In this document: positions 18,883 to 27,571 of the stretch, piece after piece | Numbering within the stretch: position 1 is the stretch's first letter | Layout: every line of letters begins with the position of its first letter | NCBI GenBank assembly: GCA_006226415.1 | Contig: SBGZ01000085.1 | Coordinates: forward strand, 29,348-93,347 | Direction of reading: 5' to 3' | DNA length: 64,000 nt | Origin: Alphaproteobacteria bacterium | GTDB lineage: Bacteria; Pseudomonadota; Alphaproteobacteria; M2410 | Notes under the pieces: model-generated | The model's database searches: none | What the model saw: the letters and a program-made list of their open reading frames with translations, nothing else | What the model was told of the DNA's origin: nothing | Position numbers and translations under genes: made by a program

Positions 18883-19347
18883 ATGTTTAACAAGCTTCTC
18901 GCACTCTTCGGCGCCAGCAACGAAACGGCAGCAGAAGGGACAAAGAACCACCCCCATCATTTGGCCGTGGCCTCATTGCTGATTGAAGCCGCCAGCTTGG
19001 ATGGTTCGATAGCGGAAGACGAAATGGCGACGATCTCGCGCCTGCTTTCCGAAAAGTTTGAATTTGACGTCGCCGCGACCGAGGACCTGATGCGCCAGGC
19101 GGCCGACAACCACGCCGATGCTGTTGAGATCTTCAGCTTCACGCGCACCATCAAGGACAAGTTTGATGCAGACGAACGCATCGAAATGATCGAAATGCTG
19201 TGGGAGGTCGTTTATGCCGACGAGGTGCTCCACGACTATGAGGCCAACCTCTTGCGGCGCGTTGGCGGCCTCCTTCATGTGCCCGACCGACAGGTCGGCG
19301 AAGCAAAAAAACGTGTTCGGGCAAGACTTGGTATTGACGCACGGTGA
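18883..19347 (+). CDS. TerB family protein
   Basis: 154 residues forming one helical TerB domain: AVASLLIEAASLDGSIAEDE, then a second acidic helix with FDADERIEMIEMLWEVVYADE and HDYEANLLRRVGGLLHV. The Asp/Glu clusters fit the metal-binding pockets of TerB. The family name comes from tellurite resistance, but stand-alone single-domain members like this are widespread and have no proven role. It follows the S4 gene in the same direction with a gap of 32 bases. Confidence 0.88.
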   Translation: MFNKLLALFGASNETAAEGTKNHPHHLAVASLLIEAASLDGSIAEDEMATISRLLSEKFEFDVAATEDLMRQAADNHADAVEIFSFTRTIKDKFDADERIEMIEMLWEVVYADEVLHDYEANLLRRVGGLLHVPDRQVGEAKKRVRARLGIDAR

Positions 19348-19382
19348 TGCCCGAGCATTATACCTCATGAGTCAAACGATAA

Positions 19383-19400
19383 GGGGCCCCGCAAGGCCCC
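19383..19400 (+). promoter_or_regulatory. GC hairpin in the fdxA leader
   Basis: GGGGCC (19383-19388) and GGCCCC (19395-19400) form a 6-base GC stem with loop CCGCAA, 19 bases before the fdxA start codon and just upstream of the GGGAG ribosome site. It has no T-run, so it is not a simple terminator; it may shape the leader of the fdxA mRNA or mark an RNA end. Confidence 0.35.
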
Positions 19401-19419
19401 AAATAACTGGGAGTACCAG

Positions 19420-19758
19420 ATGACCTATGTTGTTGTAGACGCATGCATTAAATGCAAGTTCATGGACTGTGTAGAGGTTTGTCCGGTGGACTGCTTCTAT
19501 GAAGGCGAAAACATGCTCGTCATCCATCCGGATGAATGCATCGATTGCGGCGTCTGCGAACCGGAATGCCCCGTTGAAGCGATCCGCCCTGATACCGAAG
19601 ATAACCTGGAGAACTGGCTGGAAATCAACCAGAAGTATTCTTTGGAGTGGCCCAATATTACCGTGAAGGGTGAGCCACCCGCAGATAACAAGGATTTCGA
19701 AGAAGAAACCGGCAAATTCGAAAAATACTTCAGCCCCAATCCGGGCGCCGGCAGCTAA
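19420..19758 (+). CDS. fdxA: 7-iron ferredoxin FdxA
   Basis: A 112-residue electron carrier. The N-terminal half has the 3Fe-4S/4Fe-4S pattern of Fdx[18 protein letters not shown], then [16 protein letters not shown]. The C-terminal extension with [20 protein letters not shown] is typical for alphaproteobacterial FdxA. It is cytoplasmic, with partner reductases unknown. It is followed by a strong terminator and then carD, an arrangement common in this class. Confidence 0.95.
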   Translation: MTYVVVDACIKCKFMDCVEVCPVDCFYEGENMLVIHPDECIDCGVCEPECPVEAIRPDTEDNLENWLEINQKYSLEWPNITVKGEPPADNKDFEEETGKFEKYFSPNPGAGS

Positions 19759-19834
19759 TCTTATTGCAGAGCAACATTGGAATTGTTGCAATTTTGTGCT
19801 ATGGTTAGCTCAACCTGTTAGGGCAAATATAAGG

Positions 19835-19872
19835 GACGCCGCGGCAAGCAAATCGCTTGCGGCGTCTTTTTT
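19835..19872 (+). terminator. Strong rho-independent terminator after fdxA
   Basis: GACGCCGC pairs with GCGGCGTC, interrupted by a 3-base bulge, then AAGC/GCTT closes a loop AAATC. The hairpin is followed by TTTTTT at 19867-19872. It lies 76 bases past the fdxA stop. Confidence 0.85.
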
Positions 19873-19892
19873 AGCGGATTATCCGCTAAAAA
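19868..19892. repeat. Perfect 25-base palindrome behind the fdxA terminator
   Basis: TTTTTAGCGGAT at 19868-19879 is the exact complement of 19881-19892, around one central T. Its T-run overlaps the fdxA terminator tail and its A-run gives a T-run on the other strand. It could act as a second terminator in either direction or as an operator upstream of carD. Confidence 0.7.
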
Positions 19893-20070
19893 CCCCCGAA
19901 ATTTGCCGGTCGCCCATGACCAGAGACCCGAAAAAGAGGGACCTGGGCGCAATGTGGCACCGGAATTGGCAGCCCTGCCCTAACGTTTGACAGAGTAAGA
20001 CGCTTTTAAAACCGGCCCAGGAGGGCGGGCGAAGCGTTTTAGCGCTTGAGAATGAGGAAGATAGCCAAAT

Positions 20071-20625
20071 ATGACTAAAAAAGCCGCCGCCAAGAAAAAG
20101 CTCGATTTCAAAAACAACGACTACGTGGTTTACCCCGCCCACGGTGTTGGCCAGATCGTTGAAGTCGAAGAGCAAGAAGTTGCGGGCATGAAAATCGAAC
20201 TCTTTGTCATCAATTTTGAAAAAGAGAAGATGACCCTGCGGGTTCCCACCGCCAAAGCCAAAAACATCGGCATGCGCGCCCTGTCTTCCAAAGACACGGT
20301 CTCAAGTGCGCTGACGACGCTTAAAGGCAAGGCACGCATCAAGCGCACCATGTGGAGCCGCCGCGCACAGGAATATGAAGCCAAGATCAATTCTGGCGAT
20401 CTGATTTCCATCGCCGAGGTTGTGCGTGACCTTTACCGGGGAACCGGTCAGCCCGAACAGAGCTATTCCGAGCGTCAACTTTATGAAGCTGCGCTGGACC
20501 GCATGGCCCGCGAAGTCGCCGCCGTTGAAAAGGTCGGCGAAGACGCAGCCATCAAAAAGGTCGAAACCGCCCTGTTTAAGCCCTCCGCCAATGATGACGC
20601 GGTGCCCGCAGTGGCAACTGCTTAA
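20071..20625 (+). CDS. carD: CarD family transcriptional regulator
   Basis: 184 residues. The N-terminal RNA polymerase interaction domain reads NDYVVYPAHGVGQIVEVEEQEVAG, and the helical C-terminal domain includes KRTMWSRRAQEYEAKINSGD and IAEVVRDLYR. CarD binds the RNA polymerase beta lobe and stabilises open complexes, notably at rRNA promoters. A perfect TTGACA sits at 19987-19992 but the matching -10 is poor (AACCGG at 17 bases). A bidirectional terminator follows. The gene is single and monocistronic. Confidence 0.95.
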   Translation: MTKKAAAKKKLDFKNNDYVVYPAHGVGQIVEVEEQEVAGMKIELFVINFEKEKMTLRVPTAKAKNIGMRALSSKDTVSSALTTLKGKARIKRTMWSRRAQEYEAKINSGDLISIAEVVRDLYRGTGQPEQSYSERQLYEAALDRMAREVAAVEKVGEDAAIKKVETALFKPSANDDAVPAVATA

Positions 20626-20649
20626 ATATTTGCAGGCAATCAATTCAGC

Positions 20650-20679
20650 AAAAAGGCCTCTCGCACGAGAGGCCTTTTT
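20650..20679. terminator. Bidirectional terminator between carD and the M48 protease gene
   Basis: AAAAAGGCCTCTCG at 20650-20663 is exactly complementary to 20666-20679 with only two bases (CA) between, so the loop opens to about 4-6 bases. A-tracts and T-tracts flank it, so it can serve carD (plus) and the convergent protease (minus). Confidence 0.85.
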
Positions 20680-20691
20680 CATGTCTGAGGG

Positions 20692-22158
20692 TCAGCCTTC
20701 CACCACCAACTTGACCCGCTGACCGGCTTTAAGGCCATCTGCGGCACCCATGCCGTTGAGCACACGAAAGCGCTCTTCCCGGAAATCATCAAAGGCCATG
20801 CGGCGGGCGAGCGACGACACCGTATCGCCGCGCTGCACTGTCACTACCTTGATTCTCAAAGGCTTCAGACTGGCCGCCTCAGAGGCAGAGAGCCGTCTGA
20901 AACTGCCCTGCAGGCTGTCGAGCGCGCCCGCAACATTGCGTGCTTGAGAGGCCGGAGACAGGATCAGCATCCGGTAAACTTCCGTCGCGGAGACCTGATA
21001 AGCAACCAGCCGTACATCCAAAGCGCCTTGCGATGTTGAAGCGCGCGTGCGGCCCACTGCCATGGGGACCCCTTGCGAGGAGCCGTTCTGAATGTTTTCA
21101 ACGGTCACTTTCAGAGAGGGACCCCAAACCTGAGAAATATAACCACTGAGCGACTGGCCCTGACGGTAGTCCCCCGCGCCGTCGAATTGGAACCGAACCT
21201 CTCCCGGTCCCTGACCCACCACGGCGCTTGGGCCATTCATCAATTGGTAGCCTCGCGGCGCCTCAAAAGCGATCCTCATTTGGCTGTGTAAAAACTTGGT
21301 TCCCCGCACAAAGCCCTGCGCCGGGTCATCGCCGTAAAGCATGCCATCGATGGCATTTAAGAAAGCATCGCGCCGGGACGGCAGCTCGCCCCGGGTGAGG
21401 CCAGTGTTGCCGGCCATCTGATAGACGCGGGCGGAGCGATTGCCAGAGTTCGGGTGCGTTGAAAAGAAATCCACACTGTTGGGGTTGTAATCCTGCCCGG
21501 CAATCTGCGCGCCGAGCGCTTGCTGCGCGCCCATGGACGCCAGAAAATCGCCCATCGCATAAGGGTCATATCCGGCCGCGCGCATATACCGTACGCCAAA
21601 GGCATCTGATTGGCTCTCCTGGTCACGCGAATAGGAAAGCAGGTAGAGCTGACTGCCCTGCTGGACCATTTGCGCCAGATCAGAGTTTCCTGTTGCCGCG
21701 CCCAGCACCATCGCGCCCACGCCTGCCAGAACCTGCTGATTGTAGCGCTTGGCGGTATGGTTGCCTGTCACGTGACCGATTTCATGACCAATCACCCCGG
21801 CCAGCTCAGCTTCAGAGTTGGCGAGCGAAAGGATCCCCCGCGTCACATAGACATAGCCCCCCGGCAGAGCGAAGGCGTTGACGACCGGTGAATCCAGCAA
21901 GGTGAAGGTATATTGCGCCTTAATCTCCTCCGTGGCATTGGCCTGCGCGGCCAAAGTGCCCCCGACCTGCGCCACATACCCGTCGAGCCCTTTTTCTGAA
22001 TAAGTCCCGCCATAGGACTTCAAAATTTTGGGATGCTCCTGCGCGCCCAATTGAGCGGCCTGTTCGGTTGACATGCACCCGCTCAAAACAATGCCGAGCC
22101 ATCCGGCAAGTGCCGTTGCTTTTACCCGTTGTCTCATCTGCTTGCTGAGTATTGTCAT
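20692..22158 (-). CDS. M48 family metalloprotease lipoprotein with C-terminal LysM
   Basis: 488 residues from ATG 22158 (ribosome site GAGAGG about 10 bases upstream). The lipobox LSGC puts the lipidated Cys at residue 28, so it is anchored in the outer membrane or periplasmic face. The M48 zinc motif is HEIGH at 125-129, and the third ligand is expected in the SRDQESQSDAFGVRY segment. A middle domain of about 200 residues follows, and a LysM-like domain at about 436-485 (VQRGDTVSSLARRM, then LKAGQRVKLV) probably binds peptidoglycan. Related BepA/YcaL-type proteases do outer membrane protein quality control. It is convergent with carD. Confidence 0.92.
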   Translation of the reverse strand: MTILSKQMRQRVKATALAGWLGIVLSGCMSTEQAAQLGAQEHPKILKSYGGTYSEKGLDGYVAQVGGTLAAQANATEEIKAQYTFTLLDSPVVNAFALPGGYVYVTRGILSLANSEAELAGVIGHEIGHVTGNHTAKRYNQQVLAGVGAMVLGAATGNSDLAQMVQQGSQLYLLSYSRDQESQSDAFGVRYMRAAGYDPYAMGDFLASMGAQQALGAQIAGQDYNPNSVDFFSTHPNSGNRSARVYQMAGNTGLTRGELPSRRDAFLNAIDGMLYGDDPAQGFVRGTKFLHSQMRIAFEAPRGYQLMNGPSAVVGQGPGEVRFQFDGAGDYRQGQSLSGYISQVWGPSLKVTVENIQNGSSQGVPMAVGRTRASTSQGALDVRLVAYQVSATEVYRMLILSPASQARNVAGALDSLQGSFRRLSASEAASLKPLRIKVVTVQRGDTVSSLARRMAFDDFREERFRVLNGMGAADGLKAGQRVKLVVEG

Positions 22159-22206
22159 CTTTAAAGGTCCTCTCTTGCCACTACGCAATATTGAGTACGC
22201 CATCCG

Positions 22207-23052
22207 TCAGTGCACAAACTCAATCTGCTCCGGATGCGTCAGCTCCATCATAGGCCCATTGCGATAATCAAGCCAACCACGCAGCCGGATCTCCTTGTGG
22301 GCCAGGCGCATGGGATCCAGGCCCTCTTTCTCAAATCGCTTGATGTTTCGTTTCGCGATGTGGGCTGAAAAATCCGTCCGCCAGTCCTCCCCAAAATCGA
22401 GATAGATCCCATCAGAGCGCACAGCTGCGCGCTGCACCTCGCCTTCCACCAATTGAAAGCTGTTGATCTCTTTCTTCAGATTAAGACTATCGCGAATGCG
22501 GTAAAAATTATGCCCCCAAATACCTCGCTTGGCGCCACGCGCTTCACCCTCGACCTTTAGCAACTCAGGCACACAGACCCGATTGTCACGAAATGTATAA
22601 ACCCGGGCCATGCCGTCGAGCAGCAAGGCTTCGGCCAGCCACACACCTTCCGTCTTTTGCAATTCATTTTCGAGGATCAAAAGATGCGCGAGAACCCGGC
22701 CATGGCGATCTTCTCGCGATCCGCCCCACAAAAGCCTGACGTGCCGACCGACCGTCAGTTTTTCCAAGTGTCGTTTGGCTTCCTTGCTGAGCGGCCAGGC
22801 CTTAAACCCGGGACGCCCCAAAGGAAGCTTGGGGGCTTGCAGACCGACAAGCCGCACTTCGCGTCCGTCATCCAGGACCAGCGTATCCCCATCAATCACC
22901 CGGCTGACCGTTTCAACCGGCCCCGCTTTTAGCCCGCAGCCGCGCAGCTCCGCCAGAGTTCGTTTCGGGGGATCGAAATCGTCTGAAATGGGCTGGGCTC
23001 CATTTAACAAATCAAACAAGCCCAAGATTATCACAAGCGCGCTCACCATCAT
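22207..23052 (-). CDS. Thermonuclease-like (SNase-fold) protein with altered active site
   Basis: 281 residues with an N-terminal hydrophobic segment (3-19), so exported or anchored. The SNase domain spans about 47-176: RVIDGDTLVLDDG, VRLVGLQAPKLPLG, then EDRHGRVLAHL. In staphylococcal nuclease the loop after VRL carries a calcium-binding Asp and the catalytic Glu (D-T-P-E); here these positions read Q-A-P-K. The second arginine region (DRHGR) is kept. A C-terminal 100-residue extension has GxxxLDFGEDWRTDFSAHI, seen in related alphaproteobacterial proteins. Nuclease activity is therefore doubtful. Confidence 0.82.
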   Translation of the reverse strand: MMVSALVIILGLFDLLNGAQPISDDFDPPKRTLAELRGCGLKAGPVETVSRVIDGDTLVLDDGREVRLVGLQAPKLPLGRPGFKAWPLSKEAKRHLEKLTVGRHVRLLWGGSREDRHGRVLAHLLILENELQKTEGVWLAEALLLDGMARVYTFRDNRVCVPELLKVEGEARGAKRGIWGHNFYRIRDSLNLKKEINSFQLVEGEVQRAAVRSDGIYLDFGEDWRTDFSAHIAKRNIKRFEKEGLDPMRLAHKEIRLRGWLDYRNGPMMELTHPEQIEFVH

Positions 23053-23093
23053 GGCGATATTTTAGTGCCTTGCGTGCATTTTGCGAAGCCAAC

Positions 23094-23126
23094 AAAAAGG
23101 CCTGCCGAAAACTCAGCAGGCCTTTT
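23094..23126 (-). terminator. Terminator of the cytochrome c gene
   Basis: AAAAGGCCTGC (23095-23105) pairs perfectly with GCAGGCCTTTT (23116-23126) around a 10-base loop. On the minus strand it ends in TTTTTG. It lies just past the stop of the cytochrome c gene. Confidence 0.85.
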
Positions 23127-23154
23127 CGCATTTCTATCTGGAAAGCTGCCTGGC

Positions 23155-23568
23155 TTAGTCAGCAGAGGCCGCAGTCTCTTCTTTCAAATAAGCCATCAAA
23201 TCGGCCATTTGTTTGTCGCTTTTGATGCCGGCAAAGGTCATTTTGGTGCCCGCGACGGTGCCGCGCGGATCTTTCAGGTAGGGCGGCAGGGTGTCATCCC
23301 CCCAAACGACGCCGTAGTCCGTCATCGCCTTGGAAAACTTAAATCCCTCAAGCGTGCCAGAGGTCCGGCCCCACAATCCATGCAAATTCGGCCCAATCTT
23401 ATTGGCGCCGCCTTCTTCGACCGTGTGGCAAGTCTTGCACTTGTTAAAGACTTTTTCGCCTTTCTCCGCATCGCCAACATAAGCTTCTTCGTCGGCAAGC
23501 GCGGCGCCGCCTAGAACGCCTACGGTTAAAGCGGCGGCAGCCAGAATTTTCATAGATTTTACAAACAC
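23155..23568 (-). CDS. Class I cytochrome c (c2/c550-like), periplasmic
   Basis: 137 residues with a Sec signal peptide (about 1-26, ALADE cleavage). The single haem site is CKTCH at 44-48. [13 protein letters not shown] and a Met ligand in AGTKMTFAG fit the mitochondrial-type class I fold. It would carry electrons between a bc1 complex and a terminal oxidase. It is monocistronic, with its own promoter and terminator. Confidence 0.93.
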   Translation of the reverse strand: MFVKSMKILAAAALTVGVLGGAALADEEAYVGDAEKGEKVFNKCKTCHTVEEGGANKIGPNLHGLWGRTSGTLEGFKFSKAMTDYGVVWGDDTLPPYLKDPRGTVAGTKMTFAGIKSDKQMADLMAYLKEETAASAD

Positions 23569-23614
23569 GGATTATTCTCCTGATCAGTTTTCATTTGTGC
23601 CCCAGTCAGGCGGG

Positions 23615-23642
23615 ACTATACCCAATCGCGAGCCACTCGCAA
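23615..23642 (-). promoter_or_regulatory. Possible promoter of the cytochrome c gene
   Basis: On the minus strand TTGCGA (complement of 23637-23642) is followed after 16 bases by TATAGT (complement of 23615-23620). This would give a leader of about 40 bases. The -35 is only a partial match. Confidence 0.4.
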
Positions 23643-23703
23643 ATTGTCCAGAGTCAATTCTTTGGAATTTTCCCCAAATATAGATGCGGCAAAGAGTCGC
23701 CTT

Positions 23704-24753
23704 TTAGGGGCCCTTCACCTCATCTGAGCCTTGGGGCAGCTCGAACAGCATACCATCACGGGCCAAGACCACACCATTTGTGCGGATATTTTTAACGCCG
23801 CGCAGATAAATCCGCTCCATCACAGGGTTCGCGATGGGCGGGACAATATGGCTGAGGACAAGAAGCTTAACCCCCATGCCATTGGCCATCTCAGCGGCCT
23901 CGACCGGCGAAGTGTGATAGTCCAGCGTATCCGCCAACATATCGGACAGCCGTTCATTGCCATTGACGCGAAGTTGGTCTGCAATCTTTTGCACCAGCTC
24001 CCGCGACAAGGCCTCATGCACCAACACATCGGCGCCCGCGCCTATCTGCATCAGGTGGTCGCTTGGCACCGTGTCACCGCTCACCACCACTGAGCGCCCG
24101 GCAAAATCAAACCGATATCCATAGGCAGGTCGGATCGGGTCATGATTGACTTCAATGGGCGTCACCAAAACACTGCCGAGCTCAAAAGAAGCCTCATCAA
24201 TTTCCTGCGCCGCCATTTGCAGCGATCCCGGCGCCATATGATCCGCCCCGTGATGGGCAATCCGGTAACCTTCATCAAGGTGGTAGGCGAGCGCAAAGCC
24301 GGTCGCCACATCCTCAACCCCTTTTGGCCCATAGACCGGAAGAGGCCCCTTGCGCCCCGCCGCCCAGGACTGCATGGCTATTTCGCCAAGATCGCCAATA
24401 TGGTCCGAGTGATAATGGGTAAAAAGCACGCCTTTAAGGCGTGACAGATCAAGACCGGAGGACTGCAAGACCTTCGCCGAACCGGGCCCAATATCGACAA
24501 GGTAAAGATCACCGCCCGCGATGATCGCTGTGCAGGCACTGGCCCTGGCCGGATCAGGCATCGGCGAACCCGCCCCGCAAATAAAGACGTACAAGGACCC
24601 CTCATTGATCGGGACAGCAAGGCTTGCCATCCGCGCCGCGAGCCCTCGCTCAAATAGCTTGTCCTGAAGCCCTGCCGATGTGCGCAGAGCAACAAGACCG
24701 CCGACAGCAATCACCACAACCAATCCAACAAATCCAAGGATGATCTTTCGCAT
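23704..24753 (-). CDS. Membrane-anchored or exported metallo-beta-lactamase-fold hydrolase
   Basis: 349 residues with an N-terminal hydrophobic helix (5-24). The metallo-hydrolase motif is HYHSDH at 113-118. It is followed by the further ligand His near VLVTPIEVNHDPIRP, by VVVSGDTVPSD (Asp ligand) and by a C-terminal LSHIVPP. It resembles ribonuclease Z-like/arylsulfatase-type phosphodiesterase families (AtsA-like), which hydrolyse phosphate, sulfate or lactone esters. It is the last gene of a minus-strand operon, 9 bases after the long GST gene. The substrate is unknown; the adjacent sulfatase makes sulfate or phosphate ester turnover plausible. Confidence 0.85.
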   Translation of the reverse strand: MRKIILGFVGLVVVIAVGGLVALRTSAGLQDKLFERGLAARMASLAVPINEGSLYVFICGAGSPMPDPARASACTAIIAGGDLYLVDIGPGSAKVLQSSGLDLSRLKGVLFTHYHSDHIGDLGEIAMQSWAAGRKGPLPVYGPKGVEDVATGFALAYHLDEGYRIAHHGADHMAPGSLQMAAQEIDEASFELGSVLVTPIEVNHDPIRPAYGYRFDFAGRSVVVSGDTVPSDHLMQIGAGADVLVHEALSRELVQKIADQLRVNGNERLSDMLADTLDYHTSPVEAAEMANGMGVKLLVLSHIVPPIANPVMERIYLRGVKNIRTNGVVLARDGMLFELPQGSDEVKGP

Positions 24754-24762
24754 GGCCCTCTC

Positions 24763-25899
24763 CTAACTGAAATATTCCGCGCCCTTGTCCCGCACCATCT
24801 TGTGCTTGAGACCCCGCTCAAAAAGGCCGCGGGCGCCGACTTTTTCAAGCAGCGCGGCGACATCTGCTTTCTGCGCGACAGCGAGCTCCTGATAATAGAA
24901 CATGGAGCGCTGCAGCATGTAATAGGAAAAATGGCGAATGGCTTGATGGACCTGCACGCCGCGATAGGGCACCACATGGCGCCCAAGCCCGTTCTTACCC
25001 TCCGGCAGGACAGGCGATCCAGGCCCCATGCCATCTTGCGAGGCCCGGGCGTTAACAGCGTCAACGAGCATTTCCAGTTCCGGGAAATAATCACCAACAA
25101 ACAATTCGATCACTGGCAAGAGGGTATCAGGGATTTCATCATCGGCGACAAGCTCCGGCTCGAGATCCCAAAACTCGGCAAAACCGTCGTCTGACGCATT
25201 CATGCGCTCCACCCAGCGATAAACAAACGGCGCCCGCTTTTTCATCAGAGCAGACGGATAAACATCCCGCGCTAAATGGGCATACATCGGCCCCACCATG
25301 CCGTAATCCGCCAGACAGGGCCGACCGCCAAGAAGATAGGGGTGAAACCGGAAGTGCTCGTTAAGAAGATCAAGCAAGGTTTCATAAGAAGCCTCAATTT
25401 CCGGGATAGTCTCCTCGGTAATGCCCAGCACGGGTAAATAGCCCGCCATTTTGTCCGCCACGGGCCTTGCCATTTCACTGGCCTCATCCATCGGCAGTTG
25501 CGGCAGGAAGATCCGGCCAAACTCGCGGAAGATGAAAGGGAAATTGTCGTCCGGGAAGTTCCACCGATAATGCATCGCCGGCTTCAGCATGCATTCATCC
25601 CCGAAGAGTTCAAAAAGAAGAGCTACCAGGCGCTGCTTGGGTGTTGTCGGATAGGCAGGCTTTTCCGCAAAGCGTGCCTCAAGAAAATCGATGATATCCG
25701 TCGTATCCTGCACCACCGTCCCATCCGGCGCTTCCAGAATAGGGATCTTGCCCTGCCCGGAAATCTTCACCACCTCGCGATATCGCGGATGCCCGGAAGA
25801 ACGCTCCACAAAGGGAATACCTTTTTTGCGCAAATAGGACCGAGCCTTGGCAGTGTAGTAAGACGGCTCCGCGCCGTAGAGAATATAGGGTTCAGTCAC
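24763..25899 (-). CDS. Glutathione S-transferase family protein with long C-terminal region
   Basis: 378 residues from GTG 25899. A GGAG ribosome site lies 8 bases upstream, inside the end of the sulfatase gene. The frame can be opened to a TTG at 25923, which is less likely. The N-terminal thioredoxin-fold GST domain (1-78) reads YILYGAEPSYYTAKARSYLR, then GQGKIPILEAPDGTVVQDTTDII. The all-helical part is much longer than the usual 120 residues. Glutathione-dependent ether or thioether cleavage or isomerisation is possible. It sits between sulfatase and metallo-hydrolase genes in one operon. Confidence 0.85.
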   Translation of the reverse strand: MTEPYILYGAEPSYYTAKARSYLRKKGIPFVERSSGHPRYREVVKISGQGKIPILEAPDGTVVQDTTDIIDFLEARFAEKPAYPTTPKQRLVALLFELFGDECMLKPAMHYRWNFPDDNFPFIFREFGRIFLPQLPMDEASEMARPVADKMAGYLPVLGITEETIPEIEASYETLLDLLNEHFRFHPYLLGGRPCLADYGMVGPMYAHLARDVYPSALMKKRAPFVYRWVERMNASDDGFAEFWDLEPELVADDEIPDTLLPVIELFVGDYFPELEMLVDAVNARASQDGMGPGSPVLPEGKNGLGRHVVPYRGVQVHQAIRHFSYYMLQRSMFYYQELAVAQKADVAALLEKVGARGLFERGLKHKMVRDKGAEYFS

Positions 25900-25910
25900 G
25901 CCGCTCACTC

Positions 25911-27557
25911 CTAATTGGGCCAATAAATATATTCATCATCTTCCGCCTCCGGCTCCGCCAAAGTCTTGTCAATCGATATGGGCATTTGAACGAAGGACTG
26001 CCACAAGGGTTCAGCTTGATCGGCATTATGTGCCTCAAGTTTCGCCCGCAAGTCGGCCACCACCTCGGGCCGCGCCTCGGCAAGATTGTTTTGCTCGGTC
26101 GGATCGACGCTCAGGTCATAAAGCCAGACTTTGCGCGGATTGTCAGAAACTTGCATCTTCCAATTGTCTGACATGACGGCTTGATAGAACCCTTCACGCC
26201 AGAAAATAGTGCGTGACTGCGGATTGCTTAGTTGCGCCCGAATATCCATGCCGTCAATGACCCGGTCGGCGGGCAATGTGCCCCCACCCGCCGCAACCGC
26301 CGTGGGCATAATGTCGAGATGGCTGACCGGCGCATCCACCACCTGCCCGCCCTCAATGGCAGCCGGCCAGGAGAGGATCATGGGCACATGAGTACCACCT
26401 TCAAACAAGGTAAGTTTCCAGCCGCGATAGGGTCTGTTGATATCCGGCAGGCCGATATACCCCGCACCGCCATTGTCGCTTGTGAAAATGATCAACGTAT
26501 TGTCGGCAATCCCATTTTGCTCTAACGCATCAAGAACCTTGCCCAGGCTCCGATCGAGGGAGCGCACCATGGCCGCATAGACCCGCAGCCGCTCGTCCTG
26601 GATGTCAGAAAGCGCGTCATAATCGGCCTTTGAGGCCTGCAACGGCGTATGCACGCCCCAATGCGCCAGATAAAGAAAGAACGGACGGTTTTGGTTTGCG
26701 TCGATCACTTTTACCGCATTGTCCGTGAAGTAATCGGTCAGATAGCCTTCCGGCTTGAACCGGGCGCTGTTGTTGAAGGTGACGGCATATTGCATGGAGG
26801 CCCAGAGGAAACGGTCAATCGCATCAAAATCCTGTTTGGAATTGACCACATTTGGATCATTCTCCGGCAGGTAAAGCCCACTGGCCATGAGCAGGCTCTC
26901 ATCAAACCCTTGCGCGGTCGGGCGGAAGCTTTCCGACCGGCCCAAATGCCACTTGCCAATATGGGCCGTGTAATAACCCTGAGCTTTGAGAAGTTCGGCC
27001 ACTGTGACTTCGGACCCCACCATGCCCATATCCTCAAAATGAGGCATCTGGTCCATGATCTCATAATCAAAAATGTTCTTGCGCAGTCTTCCATCAACTG
27101 AGTTGAGCAGAGACCCAATTTTTCCCATCCCGCCTGGCGTGGGCGTGAACTCAAAACCAAAGCGCGTCGAATAACGCCCTGTCATGATCATCGCCCGTGA
27201 CGGCGCACAGACCGCATTACCCGCATAGGCATTGTTAAAACGCACGCCCTGCGCCGCCAAACGGTCAAAGTTGGGTGTTGGCACGCGGCCACCTGCGACC
27301 CCACCGCCATAGGTCTGAATGTCATTAAACCCCAAGTCATCGGTCAGAAAGACGATGATGTTGGGAGGCCGTTGATCGGATGGAACCGGAGCTGTTGTCG
27401 GCCCTTGCTGCCAAACCACCTCCTCTGTCGGGCCTATCGGGTTCTTGATTCGGTTCATCAACCCAACCCCTGCCACCATAAGATTGATACGGTAGACATA
27501 ACCCAGTCCAGCGCCGACAAGCGCAACCGCCATCAGCCCGATGAAAATCCTGCGCAT
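25911..27557 (-). CDS. Sulfatase (formylglycine-type arylsulfatase family)
   Basis: 548 residues with an N-terminal membrane or signal helix (5-30). The sulfatase signature CAPSRAMIMTGR places the Cys to be converted to formylglycine at residue 117, and metal-binding Asp residues lie at 73-74 in FLTDDLGFND. Later conserved segments are HIGKWHLGRSE and TSDNGGAGYIG. It hydrolyses sulfate esters, probably in the periplasm. Maturation needs a formylglycine-generating enzyme or anSME, neither of which is visible in this window. In its operon it is followed by GST and metallo-hydrolase genes and preceded by acyl-CoA dehydrogenases. Confidence 0.94.
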   Translation of the reverse strand: MRRIFIGLMAVALVGAGLGYVYRINLMVAGVGLMNRIKNPIGPTEEVVWQQGPTTAPVPSDQRPPNIIVFLTDDLGFNDIQTYGGGVAGGRVPTPNFDRLAAQGVRFNNAYAGNAVCAPSRAMIMTGRYSTRFGFEFTPTPGGMGKIGSLLNSVDGRLRKNIFDYEIMDQMPHFEDMGMVGSEVTVAELLKAQGYYTAHIGKWHLGRSESFRPTAQGFDESLLMASGLYLPENDPNVVNSKQDFDAIDRFLWASMQYAVTFNNSARFKPEGYLTDYFTDNAVKVIDANQNRPFFLYLAHWGVHTPLQASKADYDALSDIQDERLRVYAAMVRSLDRSLGKVLDALEQNGIADNTLIIFTSDNGGAGYIGLPDINRPYRGWKLTLFEGGTHVPMILSWPAAIEGGQVVDAPVSHLDIMPTAVAAGGGTLPADRVIDGMDIRAQLSNPQSRTIFWREGFYQAVMSDNWKMQVSDNPRKVWLYDLSVDPTEQNNLAEARPEVVADLRAKLEAHNADQAEPLWQSFVQMPISIDKTLAEPEAEDDEYIYWPN

Positions 27558-27571
27558 ATCAAAGACCCTCC

